Under the pieces are notes generated by a model, which saw only the letters and a program-made list of their open reading frames with translations, was not told where the DNA came from and did no database searches. 64,000 nt of DNA from Arthrobacter sp. OY3WO11 (GTDB lineage: Bacteria; Actinomycetota; Actinomycetes; Actinomycetales; Micrococcaceae). The position numbers were made by a program, and so were the translations under genes. Below, in pieces: positions 42,101 to 49,585 of this stretch (the stretch's first letter is position 1; each line of letters opens with the position of its first letter). The DNA lies in assembly GCF_001641125.1 (NCBI RefSeq), contig NZ_LWLP01000001.1, positions 4,033,828-4,097,827 of the forward strand, read 5' to 3'.

Positions 42101-42155
42101 TAAGGGTTAGCGTCCGGCGGTCCGACGCCGGGCCCAGCCAGCAAGGAGCAACGCC

Positions 42156-42710
42156 ATGAAACTTCACGTGGGCGCAGGACTCGCCGTCCTGGCCCTTTCC
42201 GCAGCACTGACTGGCTGCGGCGGCAGCACCGGAACGGCGCCGGCCACCACCAGTCCCGCCGTCACGGAGGGTTCACCTCCGGCCTCTGCAACGGCCCCCG
42301 CCGCGTCTGTCACCCCGCCGTCCGCGCCGCCGGCAAGTGCCGCCGTCGACCTTATGACCGCCACCTCGAGCGCCGGGGACATCGTTGTGGCCTCCAACGG
42401 GATGAGCGTGTATTTCTTCACGAAGGACGTGAAGGACTCCGGGACCAGTGCCTGCACGGACGCCTGCCTGGCAGCGTGGCCGCCGGTCACCACCGCCGCT
42501 GAGACGCCCCAGGTGGAAGGGGTCACCGGGACCGTGGGCACCATCACGACGCCGGACGGCGCGAAGCAGGTGACGCTCAACGGCCTGCCGCTGTACTACT
42601 TCGCCAAGGACACCAAGGCCGGCGACATCCTTGGCCAGGGCGTGAACGGCGTCTGGTACCTGGCGGATCCGTCCGGCGAAATGATCAGGATGGGTGCATC
42701 CGGCTACTGA
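42156..42710 (+). CDS. Lipoprotein of the Yx(FWY)xxD-repeat family (COG4315)
   Basis: 184 residues, ATG 42156 with AAGGAG seven bases upstream. Signal peptide with lipobox LTGC at residue 22, then a low-complexity Ala/Pro/Thr/Ser linker (to about 65) and two repeats of the secreted COG4315 type: GMSVYFFTKDVKDSGTSACTDACLAAWPPV and GLPLYYFAKDTKAGDILGQGVNGVWYLADP. Role unknown; the family is often co-regulated with ECF sigma factors. Divergent from the ECF sigma gene. Confidence 0.88.
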   Translation: MKLHVGAGLAVLALSAALTGCGGSTGTAPATTSPAVTEGSPPASATAPAASVTPPSAPPASAAVDLMTATSSAGDIVVASNGMSVYFFTKDVKDSGTSACTDACLAAWPPVTTAAETPQVEGVTGTVGTITTPDGAKQVTLNGLPLYYFAKDTKAGDILGQGVNGVWYLADPSGEMIRMGASGY

Positions 42711-42755
42711 GCCGGCTTTCCTGTGCCGGTCCCTGCTGTGACGGGCCCGGCGGCG

Positions 42756-43523
42756 TCACGGGAGGGGGACGGACGGAAGGTTCCCGGGCAGCGGAACCTC
42801 TGAGGGGACCGGGACTTCCGGCGCCTTGCCCAGTCCGTTGGCAACGTGCCCGGGCACAGTGTCGGGCAAGGTTCCTGGAACGGGGACATCGCCGCGCTTG
42901 CCCGGGGAAGCTGGCTGGCCTGCAGGGGCGCCAGGAACAACTGCACTGTCCGACGGCGGGACGGCGGCCGGTTGCGTGGCTTCGGCAGGGTCCGCGGGCA
43001 CCGAGGTTGGTCCCCCTGGTGCAGTGCCGGACGGCACGGTTCCGGCGGGTGCGGTTCCGGCGGGTGCTGTGGGCAGCGGCGCGGCGGGCTGTCCGGTCTG
43101 GTGACCGGCCGGGGATGGGGCGGCACCCGTCACGAAGGAGGTGATGGTGTGGTTCAGCTGCGTGAGGGAGTCACGGAGCCCCTGGTCCGATGCTGCGGCA
43201 ACAGCCCCGCCGGCACTCAGCGAGACCACCACGGAGAGGGTGGTGAGGGCGATCCGGCGCTTGGCCCTGCGGCGGGCGGCCAGTTCGTCCACCCGCGGGT
43301 CCTCGTCGGGGGCGGCAGGACCAGATAGGGCAGGATCGGCTGCTTCTGCCGTTCCTGCAGGGGCCATCAGCGCCGCGATCGCTGCGGAGGGCTCGGGCGC
43401 ACTGTCCGCGAGCGCACGAAGCTCCAGCAGGGCAGGGCGGAGGCGGCCGTCGTCGTCCATGCCTGCCTCGAGCAGCAGCTGGTCCACGAAGGCGTCGCTG
43501 CGGGTTCCTGCCGTGTCACTCAT
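42756..43523 (-). CDS. Single-pass membrane protein, anti-sigma-like, with Pro/Ala-rich outer tail
   Basis: 255 residues. An acidic cytoplasmic N-terminus (about 85 residues, LVDQLLLEAG...LRPALLELRALADSAPEPSAAIAALM) is followed by RRRAKRRIALTTLSVVVSLSAGGAVAAAS (one membrane helix) and a long Pro/Ala/Gly/Thr tail outside. It starts 8 bases inside the sigma gene at 43516, so it is co-translated with it. The layout (short cytoplasmic domain, one helix, outer tail, next to a sigma gene) is that of a regulatory anti-sigma protein, though no zinc motif is present. Confidence 0.7.
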   Translation of the reverse strand: MSDTAGTRSDAFVDQLLLEAGMDDDGRLRPALLELRALADSAPEPSAAIAALMAPAGTAEAADPALSGPAAPDEDPRVDELAARRRAKRRIALTTLSVVVSLSAGGAVAAASDQGLRDSLTQLNHTITSFVTGAAPSPAGHQTGQPAAPLPTAPAGTAPAGTVPSGTAPGGPTSVPADPAEATQPAAVPPSDSAVVPGAPAGQPASPGKRGDVPVPGTLPDTVPGHVANGLGKAPEVPVPSEVPLPGNLPSVPLP

Positions 43524-44094
43524 GATTCGCCTGGTTTCTCTGGAGCGTTTGTGCCTTGAGGTTCTGGAGGGCCCTGCGCTGGAGCTGCTTGATGGCGCCG
43601 GGGCTTTTGCCCATAATCTGGGCTACTTGTTCGATGGACAGATCGGCCACCACGCGAAGGGCCAGCACTTCCTGGTGTTCCTCGCTGAGTCCGTCCAGCA
43701 GGGCTGCCGCCCCACCGTGGAGTTCAATGGCGTGGTCCTCTGCGGACGATGTGGTTCGGGCATCCTGGTGCGGATCGTATGGGCTGAGCTGGGGCCTGCG
43801 CTCCACCCGGCGGTAGTAATCCACCATCCGCGCGTGGGCAATTGAGAAGAGCAGTGACTTGGCGCCCTGGAGTCCCCCGGTAAGTTCACTGATTTTCGGG
43901 TAGAAGGCCAGGAACACGTCCTGGGCAACTGCTTCCGGATCATCCACGCCCCTGGCTTTGAGATATCCCTGCACCGGCCCGGCGAAGGACCGGTAGGCAG
44001 CACCGAAGAGTACAGCCGGATCTGTTACGGCCGCACTCTCGAATATGTCGATCTCTTCTTGGGCCAAAGTGCTGAGCACCAGCGGCTCCTCCAT
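43516..44094 (-). CDS. RNA polymerase sigma factor, sigma-70 family (ECF-like)
   Basis: 192 residues. LFGAAYRSFAGPVQGYLKARGVDDPEAVAQDVFLAFYPKISELTGGLQGAKSLLFSIAHARMVDYYRR is region 2; EEHQEVLALRVVADLSIEQVAQIMGKSPGAIKQLQRRALQNLK is region 4 with its HTH. The proteins overlaps the membrane gene downstream by 8 bases. The linker between regions 2 and 4 (RPQLSPYDPHQDARTTSS) is longer than in the ECF factor at 41476. Target unknown; the Ala-rich exported protein gene just upstream is a candidate. Confidence 0.9.
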   Translation of the reverse strand: MEEPLVLSTLAQEEIDIFESAAVTDPAVLFGAAYRSFAGPVQGYLKARGVDDPEAVAQDVFLAFYPKISELTGGLQGAKSLLFSIAHARMVDYYRRVERRPQLSPYDPHQDARTTSSAEDHAIELHGGAAALLDGLSEEHQEVLALRVVADLSIEQVAQIMGKSPGAIKQLQRRALQNLKAQTLQRNQANHE

Positions 44095-44221
44095 CCCAGG
44101 ATGCGGGGTGCAGCTGTCCCGGTCTCCGGAGCGGACAGCCAGTCCCCTGTTTTTCCTACTGCCTGTCGGCAGGCGCTCCCGGCGCGGTCCCGGACGGCGG
44201 TGCGTCCGGGCAGCCGGGGCT

Positions 44222-44268
44222 GTCTGTACTGCGGGAACAGACCTATGGCCGGTTCCCGCAGTACAGAC
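44222..44268 (-). terminator. Strong hairpin after the Ala-rich protein gene
   Basis: A perfect 17-bp stem (44222-44238 with 44252-44268) with a 13-nt loop, 14 bases after the stop codon at 44282 on the minus strand. No T-tract follows. Confidence 0.7.
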
Positions 44269-44281
44269 TAGCGATCAGTCC

Positions 44282-44968
44282 TTAGCGGACCGAAACGGCG
44301 GGGGTGTCCACTACGTTGCCGCCTTGGGCGGGAACAGCGGGGACGGCAGGAACGGCGGGCTCGCCGTCAACGCCGGGAACGGCGGGCACTGCCGGAACGG
44401 CCGGCAGTTCAGGGCGCTCAACCTCAACAGCTGCGGAACCGTTGGCTGCAGCGCCGGCCTCTGCGGCTGCGTTAGCTTCGGTCACGACGTCGGCGCAGTA
44501 GCTTTCGACGTTCGCTTCGCCTTCCGCGGCGATCACCAGGGAGGAGAAGGCTTCGGAGGAAGCGTTCAGGCCACCGTTGGTGAAGGCGGTGCACAGGCCG
44601 AACGCTGCGGCGCCGGCTGCGTCAACGGCGGTGTCCGCGGCAGCGGAGGCCGAGGCCTCGGCGGACGCGTTCTCGTTGGTGACATTGGCGTCGGCTGCGG
44701 CAGAAGCCTCAACGTCGGCGTCGGCGTCGCTCTTGGCATCGTCAGCAGCAGTCTCGACAGCGGCTGCGGCGGTTGCCTGGCCTTCAGCGGCTGCTTCCGC
44801 GGCGAATTCCGGGGCGGGTGCGCCGAAGAGGTCGTGGGCGGTCTGCTGCGCCTGGGTGGGGAGGACACCGGAAACTGCTGCGGCGCCGGTTCCGCCGACG
44901 GCAATGGTGCCGGCGGCCAGGACTCCGGCAGCGACTTTGCTGGTGGCGAGGACGGTGAACAACGACAT
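44282..44968 (-). CDS. Ala-rich exported protein of unknown function
   Basis: 228 residues from ATG 44968 (TGGAGTG upstream; a longer start at 44980 is less likely). The N-terminus MSLFTVLATSKVAAGVLAAGTIAVGGTGAAAVSGVLP is a membrane helix or signal peptide. The middle (about 50-125) is an Ala/Asp/Glu/Ser-rich helix, then a segment with two cysteines (FGLCTAFTNGG and VESYCADVV) and a tail of repeated PAVPAVPAVPG. Composition and export suggest a surface or cell-wall associated protein. Located behind the sigma/anti-sigma-like pair, on the same strand and upstream of it. Confidence 0.75.
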   Translation of the reverse strand: MSLFTVLATSKVAAGVLAAGTIAVGGTGAAAVSGVLPTQAQQTAHDLFGAPAPEFAAEAAAEGQATAAAAVETAADDAKSDADADVEASAAADANVTNENASAEASASAAADTAVDAAGAAAFGLCTAFTNGGLNASSEAFSSLVIAAEGEANVESYCADVVTEANAAAEAGAAANGSAAVEVERPELPAVPAVPAVPGVDGEPAVPAVPAVPAQGGNVVDTPAVSVR

Positions 44969-45108
44969 AAGACACTCCAAAACCTAGACAACACTTGTGA
45001 TTCTTGCCCGCCGGGCGGGCCCATCACCTCCTACATCGCAGGGGACGGCGGAAAGGTTACGGGTGGTCATGAACTTTTTTGCGCGCCTTAGGCCTGGCCC
45101 GTCCGCAC

Positions 45109-45114
45109 TACGAT
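45109..45114 (+). promoter_or_regulatory. -10 box TACGAT for a leaderless start at 45121
   Basis: TACGAT ends 6 bases before the ATG; CGATAC in between has no ribosome-binding site. Confidence 0.5.
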
Positions 45115-45120
45115 CGATAC

Positions 45121-46053
45121 ATGTCCAGCGAGATCGGTATGGAGGACTACGCGGGTTTCCTGCCGCCGGCCAGAAGGAAGGCAGTGGCGCCCCCTGCCTC
45201 TGATTGGTGGCCCTGGAGGAACCATCGGATCCACCTTCTTCGGGTACGGGACGCAAATGCCCCGGTTAGGCTACTCGTCGTCCACGGCGCCGGAGCCCAT
45301 GCGTCGGCGCTCTGGCCTGTTGCGGCCCTCCTGGCAGGGCGGGGCTTCGACCTGACTGCCGTGGACATGCCGCTCTACGGCCGAACGGTGACAACCTCGC
45401 GCGGAACAGTGACCTACCAGGACTGGGTCGACTTACTGGTGGACCTCATTTCAGCTGAGGACGACGGCCGTCCCGTCATCCTCCTCGGGGCCAGCATCGG
45501 CGGTCTGCTGACCGTGGAAGCCGGAGCCCGCTCACACCGCGTCGCGGCCGTTGCCGCTACCTGCCTGCTCGACCCGCGGGAGAGGTCCGCCCGCTCAGCG
45601 ATGACCAGGTTCCATTCTTTGGCCCTGGTTTTCATGCCTCTGCTCAAGCTGGTCCGCGGCCCGATCGCCAGGATCCCCGTCAAGGTCTCCTGGATTGCCG
45701 ATCTCAGGAACATGGGGCGCGACCCCGGCTTGGGGCGGCTCTGCGCCAAAGATTCGCGCGGAGGCGGCGCGTGGGTCCCCCTCGGGTTCCTCGCCAGCTA
45801 CATGCAGTATTCACATTCCGATGCCCGAATGGTCCACTTTCCAGTGCACCTGATGCATCCCGAACTCGACGAGTGGACCCCGGTGACGCTCAGCGAGGAC
45901 ACTCTGCAAACCCTGCACGGCCCCACCACCAGCCAACTTCTCCGTGGCTGCGGCCACTTCCCCCTCGAAGAACCCGGTTTGGCAGATCTCCTGGGCGGCC
46001 TCGAAAAAGTGGCGGCCGATGCAGTGTCAGGTATCGAGGCGGCGCCAAGCTGA
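45121..46053 (+). CDS. Alpha/beta-hydrolase fold protein
   Basis: 310 residues from ATG 45121. VRLLVVHGAGAHASALWPVAALLAGRGFDLTAVDMPLYGRT (HG oxyanion region), ILLGASIGGLLTVEAGA (nucleophile elbow G-A-S-I-G), HPELDEWTPVTLSEDTL (acid, Asp) and GCGHFPLEEPG (His) form a catalytic triad. A lid-like segment (150-220) is more hydrophobic. Serine hydrolase or lipase/esterase; substrate unknown. Upstream neighbour on the other strand is the Ala-rich protein. Confidence 0.9.
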   Translation: MSSEIGMEDYAGFLPPARRKAVAPPASDWWPWRNHRIHLLRVRDANAPVRLLVVHGAGAHASALWPVAALLAGRGFDLTAVDMPLYGRTVTTSRGTVTYQDWVDLLVDLISAEDDGRPVILLGASIGGLLTVEAGARSHRVAAVAATCLLDPRERSARSAMTRFHSLALVFMPLLKLVRGPIARIPVKVSWIADLRNMGRDPGLGRLCAKDSRGGGAWVPLGFLASYMQYSHSDARMVHFPVHLMHPELDEWTPVTLSEDTLQTLHGPTTSQLLRGCGHFPLEEPGLADLLGGLEKVAADAVSGIEAAPS

Positions 46054-46055
46054 GC

Positions 46056-46104
46056 GCAGTCTGCCTGGATATACATGTGCCTCGTATCCCTAGGGTTTTG
46101 AGGC
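46056..46104. repeat. Imperfect direct repeat, copy 1, left of the orphan lipoprotein
   Basis: GCAGTCTGCCT, a 14-base insert, then a 24-base segment CTCGTATCCCTAGGGTTTTG-AGGC. Copy 2 at 47221-47255 lacks the insert and differs at two of the 24 bases. The following 46105-46124 (ACTGAGTCTCTGAGACACCC) has a related stretch after the IS element (48513-48540). Confidence 0.65.
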
Positions 46105-46178
46105 ACTGAGTCTCTGAGACACCCAAGTGGGTTCAGAGGAGGAGTCGGCGTCCGCGGGCGGCCTATCGCATCAGCTGG

Positions 46179-46967
46179 TCATTTGTCGGACTTGAACACG
46201 ATCGAATCGAACACGGCGCGTGCTTCTCTCGTCAGCTCCGGATTGATTGATTCGTGGAGTTGGCTCACTGCGATCACAGCGCGCTGGCCGTTCAGGTCGA
46301 GCACTCGGTAGGTTTCGCGCTCAGCGATGCTTGAGTACCAGCGTGAGCATTGGTATGCGGATCCTGCGTGGATGCATAACTTGCCGCCATCGCATGCTGT
46401 GATGTCCACGTCGCCCTCGACGGAGTGGTCGAACTCGAAGCCGGAGTAATTGCCGACCATAACCTCCACGGGAGGGGTGCTTGCCGTTGACGTCTGCGCC
46501 GCCATCGCGTCAACGAAGGACTCGGCCGACGGATCAATTTCGACGAGCGCGCCCACCCACGCGCATGCGTCCGTCGGCACATAGTCCGCGGGCCAAAGAG
46601 TCAGGTAGACGGCCCATTCAGCCGGGTGCTCCGGGTCGTCCTTGATCAGGCTGTCGCCGTCGAGTGCAAACCAGCCGTCTGGGACGGTGATCTCGAAAGG
46701 CTCCGTGTAGCCGGCGACGGGGACGAGGTATGTGCCGGCGTCGATGTCGCCGCTCTCCGGCAGCGGTGGGACCGTGCGGGTGTCGCCATTCTCCGGCAGC
46801 GGTGAGCCGGCGCGAGCCTCCGTAGTCGGAGTACTGGCGGACGGGAGGGACACGTTATCGGGCTCATACTGGCACCCGCCGAGACATCCAATCAGTGCGA
46901 TAGCCACCAGGGGCAAGAGATGGCGCGACCGCTGAGCGGCCTTTTCGAGGGGTGTCATGGAGCTCAT
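46179..46967 (-). CDS. Orphan lipoprotein, unknown function
   Basis: 262 residues, ATG 46967 (another Met at 46958). Lys/Arg-rich N-terminus, hydrophobic core and lipobox CLGGC (about residue 32) make a lipoprotein; a Ser/Pro/Thr linker follows and then FEITVPDGWFALDGDSLIKDDPEHPAEWAVYLTLWPADYVPTDACAWVGAL, VEVMVGNYSGFEFDHSVEGDVDITACDG and ALFD-type ending ARAVFDSIVFK. Six or so cysteines may form disulphides. Related patterns occur in actinobacterial surface lipoproteins but I cannot name the family. The codon use looks a little less GC-rich than the neighbours, and imperfect direct repeats flank the gene, suggesting acquisition. Confidence 0.65.
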   Translation of the reverse strand: MSSMTPLEKAAQRSRHLLPLVAIALIGCLGGCQYEPDNVSLPSASTPTTEARAGSPLPENGDTRTVPPLPESGDIDAGTYLVPVAGYTEPFEITVPDGWFALDGDSLIKDDPEHPAEWAVYLTLWPADYVPTDACAWVGALVEIDPSAESFVDAMAAQTSTASTPPVEVMVGNYSGFEFDHSVEGDVDITACDGGKLCIHAGSAYQCSRWYSSIAERETYRVLDLNGQRAVIAVSQLHESINPELTREARAVFDSIVFKSDK

Positions 46968-47220
46968 CGATCCGCCAAGCCGCTACAGGGTACTGTGGGG
47001 CCCCGCAGCCGGGTGGTCCCGCGGGCGGCCCGAGATGGGAGGCCGTCGCCTCAAGTCTCCTCCGGCACAGAACTCGTGACAATGAAGAGTTGTACGCAGA
47101 CCAGTTTCGACTCATGCAATCCCCGAAATGGCAGGAGCGCCCTGAGGCAGTGTTGAGGAAATGCCAAATTTGGGGGCTGCTTTTCACCTCCAGGGTCTAA
47201 CTAGCCCGAGAAATCTGGCG

Positions 47221-47255
47221 GCAGTCTGCCTCTCGTAACCCTTGGGTTTTGAGGC
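47221..47255. repeat. Imperfect direct repeat, copy 2, interrupted by the IS30 element
   Basis: GCAGTCTGCCT followed directly by CTCGTAACCCTTGGGTTTTG-AGGC, matching copy 1 at 46056-46104 apart from the missing insert and two substitutions. The next base, 47256, is the first of the IS terminal repeat. Confidence 0.65.
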
Positions 47256-48507
47256 GGGCGAGTTCAGGTGGTGAGTGCAACACCCTGAATTCTGTGGGGT
47301 GTCGTCGATGGGTAGGCCGTGGTCGCCGTTAAGTGTTCGACTAGCGTTCTGGGAAGGGCTGGATGCCGGGCTGTCGGTAGCCGTGGCGGCGCAGGCCGCG
47401 GGGGTGTCGCGTCCGACCGCATACCGGTGGTTGAGCGACCATCAGAAGGTGTTGCCATCGCCCGTTCCGAATTTCAGTGTGCCCCGTGCAGGGCTTTTGT
47501 CGTTGCGTGAACGGGAAGAGATCGGCTTCCAGCTCGCCCAGGGCCATGGAGTCCGTCATATCGCCGCCATTCTGGGCCGGGCTCCGTCCACAATCAGCCG
47601 GGAGATCGCGAGGAACCGCGTCAGTGACCGGTATTCGCCATCGCTCGCACAGGAGCAAACGTGGGCTCGTGCCCGCAGGCCGAAGCCGCGGAAGCTGGAC
47701 GGGTTAGCCTTACGGGACCAGGTCACGACGATGCTCACCGACCGGTTCAGCCCGGAACAGGTCGCTGGCCGACTGAAGGTGGAGCATCCGGAGAATCCGG
47801 AGATGCAGGTGTCACACGAAACGATCTATCAGGCCCTCTACGTCCAGGGCCGCGGATCCTTGTGCCTGGAAGTTGCGACGGCGCTCCGGTCCGGACGGGT
47901 GCGTCGGCGGCCGCAAAGGCCGGAAGGTCCTCGCCCGCAACGGTTCCAGGAAATGGTGATGATCTCTGACCGGCCAGCCGAGGTCGAGGACCGCGCCGTT
48001 CCCGGCCATTGGGAAGGGGACTTAATCATCGGTTCAACGGCATCGAAATCCGCGATCGGGACCCTCGTTGAACGCACTAGCGGATACGTGATGTTGCTGC
48101 ATCTGGCTGAGGACCACACCGCCCGCACCGTCGCCGCCGCCATGATCACCGCGATGAATACCCTCCCCGAGCAGCTGCGCCGTTCGACGACCTGGGATCA
48201 AGGAGCGGAGATGTCGCGGCATCAGGAGATCACTATGGCTACCGGCATGCCGATCTATTTCTGTGAGCCACATTCACCCTGGCAGCGCGGCAGCAACGAA
48301 AACACCAACGGCCTCCTTCGTCAGTACTTCCCGAAAAGCACCGACCTGTCTTTCCATGGGCCTGGAATCCTCGAGAACGTCGCCGCGGAACTCAACCGCC
48401 GGCCACGCAAACGACACGGCTACCGAACGCCCGCAGAAGTCCTCGCCGAGCTAATCTCGAACCCAGTCAACTAAATCCGGTGTTGCAGGCACCACTGGAA
48501 TTCGCCC
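47256..48507. mobile_element. IS30-family insertion sequence
   Basis: Terminal inverted repeats of 29 bases with 24 matches: 47256-47284 against the reverse complement of 48479-48507; both inner ends carry TGCAACACC and the outer part GGGCGA. They enclose one transposase gene. No clear target duplication is visible (the flanks are GGC and CGT), so the element may be old or the ends slightly different. Confidence 0.85.
47308..48474 (+). CDS. IS30-family transposase
   Basis: 388 residues from ATG 47308, 24 bases inside the left repeat; a GTG at 47275 lies within the repeat itself. Two N-terminal HTH motifs (VAVAAQAAGVSRPTAYRWL and GHGVRHIAAILGRAPSTISREIARN), RDRFSPEQVAGRLK typical of IS30, and the DDE catalytic core: GHWEGDLIIGS, TTWDQGAEM, PWQRGSNENTNGLLR. 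The last Asn-Glu-Asn-Thr-Asn-Gly motif is IS30 specific. The gene is full length and looks active. Confidence 0.95.
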   Translation: MGRPWSPLSVRLAFWEGLDAGLSVAVAAQAAGVSRPTAYRWLSDHQKVLPSPVPNFSVPRAGLLSLREREEIGFQLAQGHGVRHIAAILGRAPSTISREIARNRVSDRYSPSLAQEQTWARARRPKPRKLDGLALRDQVTTMLTDRFSPEQVAGRLKVEHPENPEMQVSHETIYQALYVQGRGSLCLEVATALRSGRVRRRPQRPEGPRPQRFQEMVMISDRPAEVEDRAVPGHWEGDLIIGSTASKSAIGTLVERTSGYVMLLHLAEDHTARTVAAAMITAMNTLPEQLRRSTTWDQGAEMSRHQEITMATGMPIYFCEPHSPWQRGSNENTNGLLRQYFPKSTDLSFHGPGILENVAAELNRRPRKRHGYRTPAEVLAELISNPVN

Positions 48508-48613
48508 CGTGTACTGACTATTAGTTATGAGACACGTCCCAGCAGCAGCCTGACAGACCTGGCCGGCTATAGGCGCGTTTCCAGCCTTCGGCAGTCCACC
48601 GACCAGCGGACCC

Positions 48614-49585
48614 CTAACCCAAATCCGCGTTCCCGGCCGAAGCCAGCGGCAGCATCCGCTCCCAGAAGTCCTCCGGGATGCTCCACCCCGCCAGGCGTGC
48701 GGCTTCGGCTACCCGCCCGGGCTCCGCCATCCCCACGATGGTGGACGCGATGCGCGGATCGCGGGTGGAGAACTGCAGCGCCGCGGCGGCACGCGGCACC
48801 GAGTACTCGCGGCAGAGGTCCTGCATCTCCCGGACACGGCCCAGCAGTTCCGGGCTGGCCGGCCGGTAACAGTAGTTGGTGGTGGCATCGGGCCCCTTCA
48901 CCAGCAGGCCGCCGCCAAATGGCGCGGCATTGATGAAGGCGACGCCCCGCCGTCGTGCGTCCTCGATGAGCGGCTCCGCCGTCTGGTCCACCAGGGTGTA
49001 CCGGTTGTGGCTGATGACAACATCGAACACGTCCAGGGCCAAATACTTCAGCTCCAGGTCAATGGGCCCGCCGGCCACGCCGAGATGCCCAATCAGCCCC
49101 TGGTCCCTCAGGTCAACGAGTGCCTCCAGCGGCCCGCCAGCGGCCACCCCCTCCCCAAAGCTGATCTTCTCCGGATCGTGGAGATGGACCAGCGGCAGCC
49201 TGTCCAGCCCCAGCCGCTCCAGGCTTTCCTCGACGCTGCGCCGGACACGCTCGCCGGAGTAGTCCGCCGTCCCCACGATGGGATCCACTTTCGTGGACAG
49301 GACAAAGCCCCCCGGCAGCCCGCCCGCTTCCCGGATTGCCTGCCCGATCCAGCGCTCGCTGCCGCCGTCGTGCCCGTATTCGTTGGAGGTGTCCAGGAAG
49401 TTGAAAGGCCCGGCCAGGGCGGCGCGGACGGCGGCCACTGCCGTTGCCGTCCGCTCCGCGTGGCTGCCGTTCCGCGGGTGGTTTCCCAGCGAACTCGTGC
49501 CGACGCACACGTCGGTGACAGGGAGGCCGGTGCGGCCGAGGGTCTTCATGGCTGTGGGTATCCTCGCCTCTGTGACAGGTTCCAT
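48614..49585 (-). CDS. Aldo/keto reductase
   Basis: 323 residues if the ATG at 49585 is used (TGATG overlap with the alpha-xylosidase stop, coupled translation); MKTLGRTGLPVTDVCVGTSSLG at 49549 is the alternative and matches the family start. NFLDTSNEYGHDGGSERWIG (Asp, Tyr), STKVDP (Lys), LPLVHLHDPE (His) form the catalytic site. It resembles L-fucose/D-threo-aldose dehydrogenase-like reductases. Last gene of the GH42-GH31 operon, so probably acts on a released sugar. Confidence 0.88.
   Translation of the reverse strand: MEPVTEARIPTAMKTLGRTGLPVTDVCVGTSSLGNHPRNGSHAERTATAVAAVRAALAGPFNFLDTSNEYGHDGGSERWIGQAIREAGGLPGGFVLSTKVDPIVGTADYSGERVRRSVEESLERLGLDRLPLVHLHDPEKISFGEGVAAGGPLEALVDLRDQGLIGHLGVAGGPIDLELKYLALDVFDVVISHNRYTLVDQTAEPLIEDARRRGVAFINAAPFGGGLLVKGPDATTNYCYRPASPELLGRVREMQDLCREYSVPRAAAALQFSTRDPRIASTIVGMAEPGRVAEAARLAGWSIPEDFWERMLPLASAGNADLG

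Noticed and set aside
47256..48507. Target-site duplication of the IS30 element
   Set aside because: Bases on the two sides (GGC and CGT) do not match, so no duplication could be claimed.
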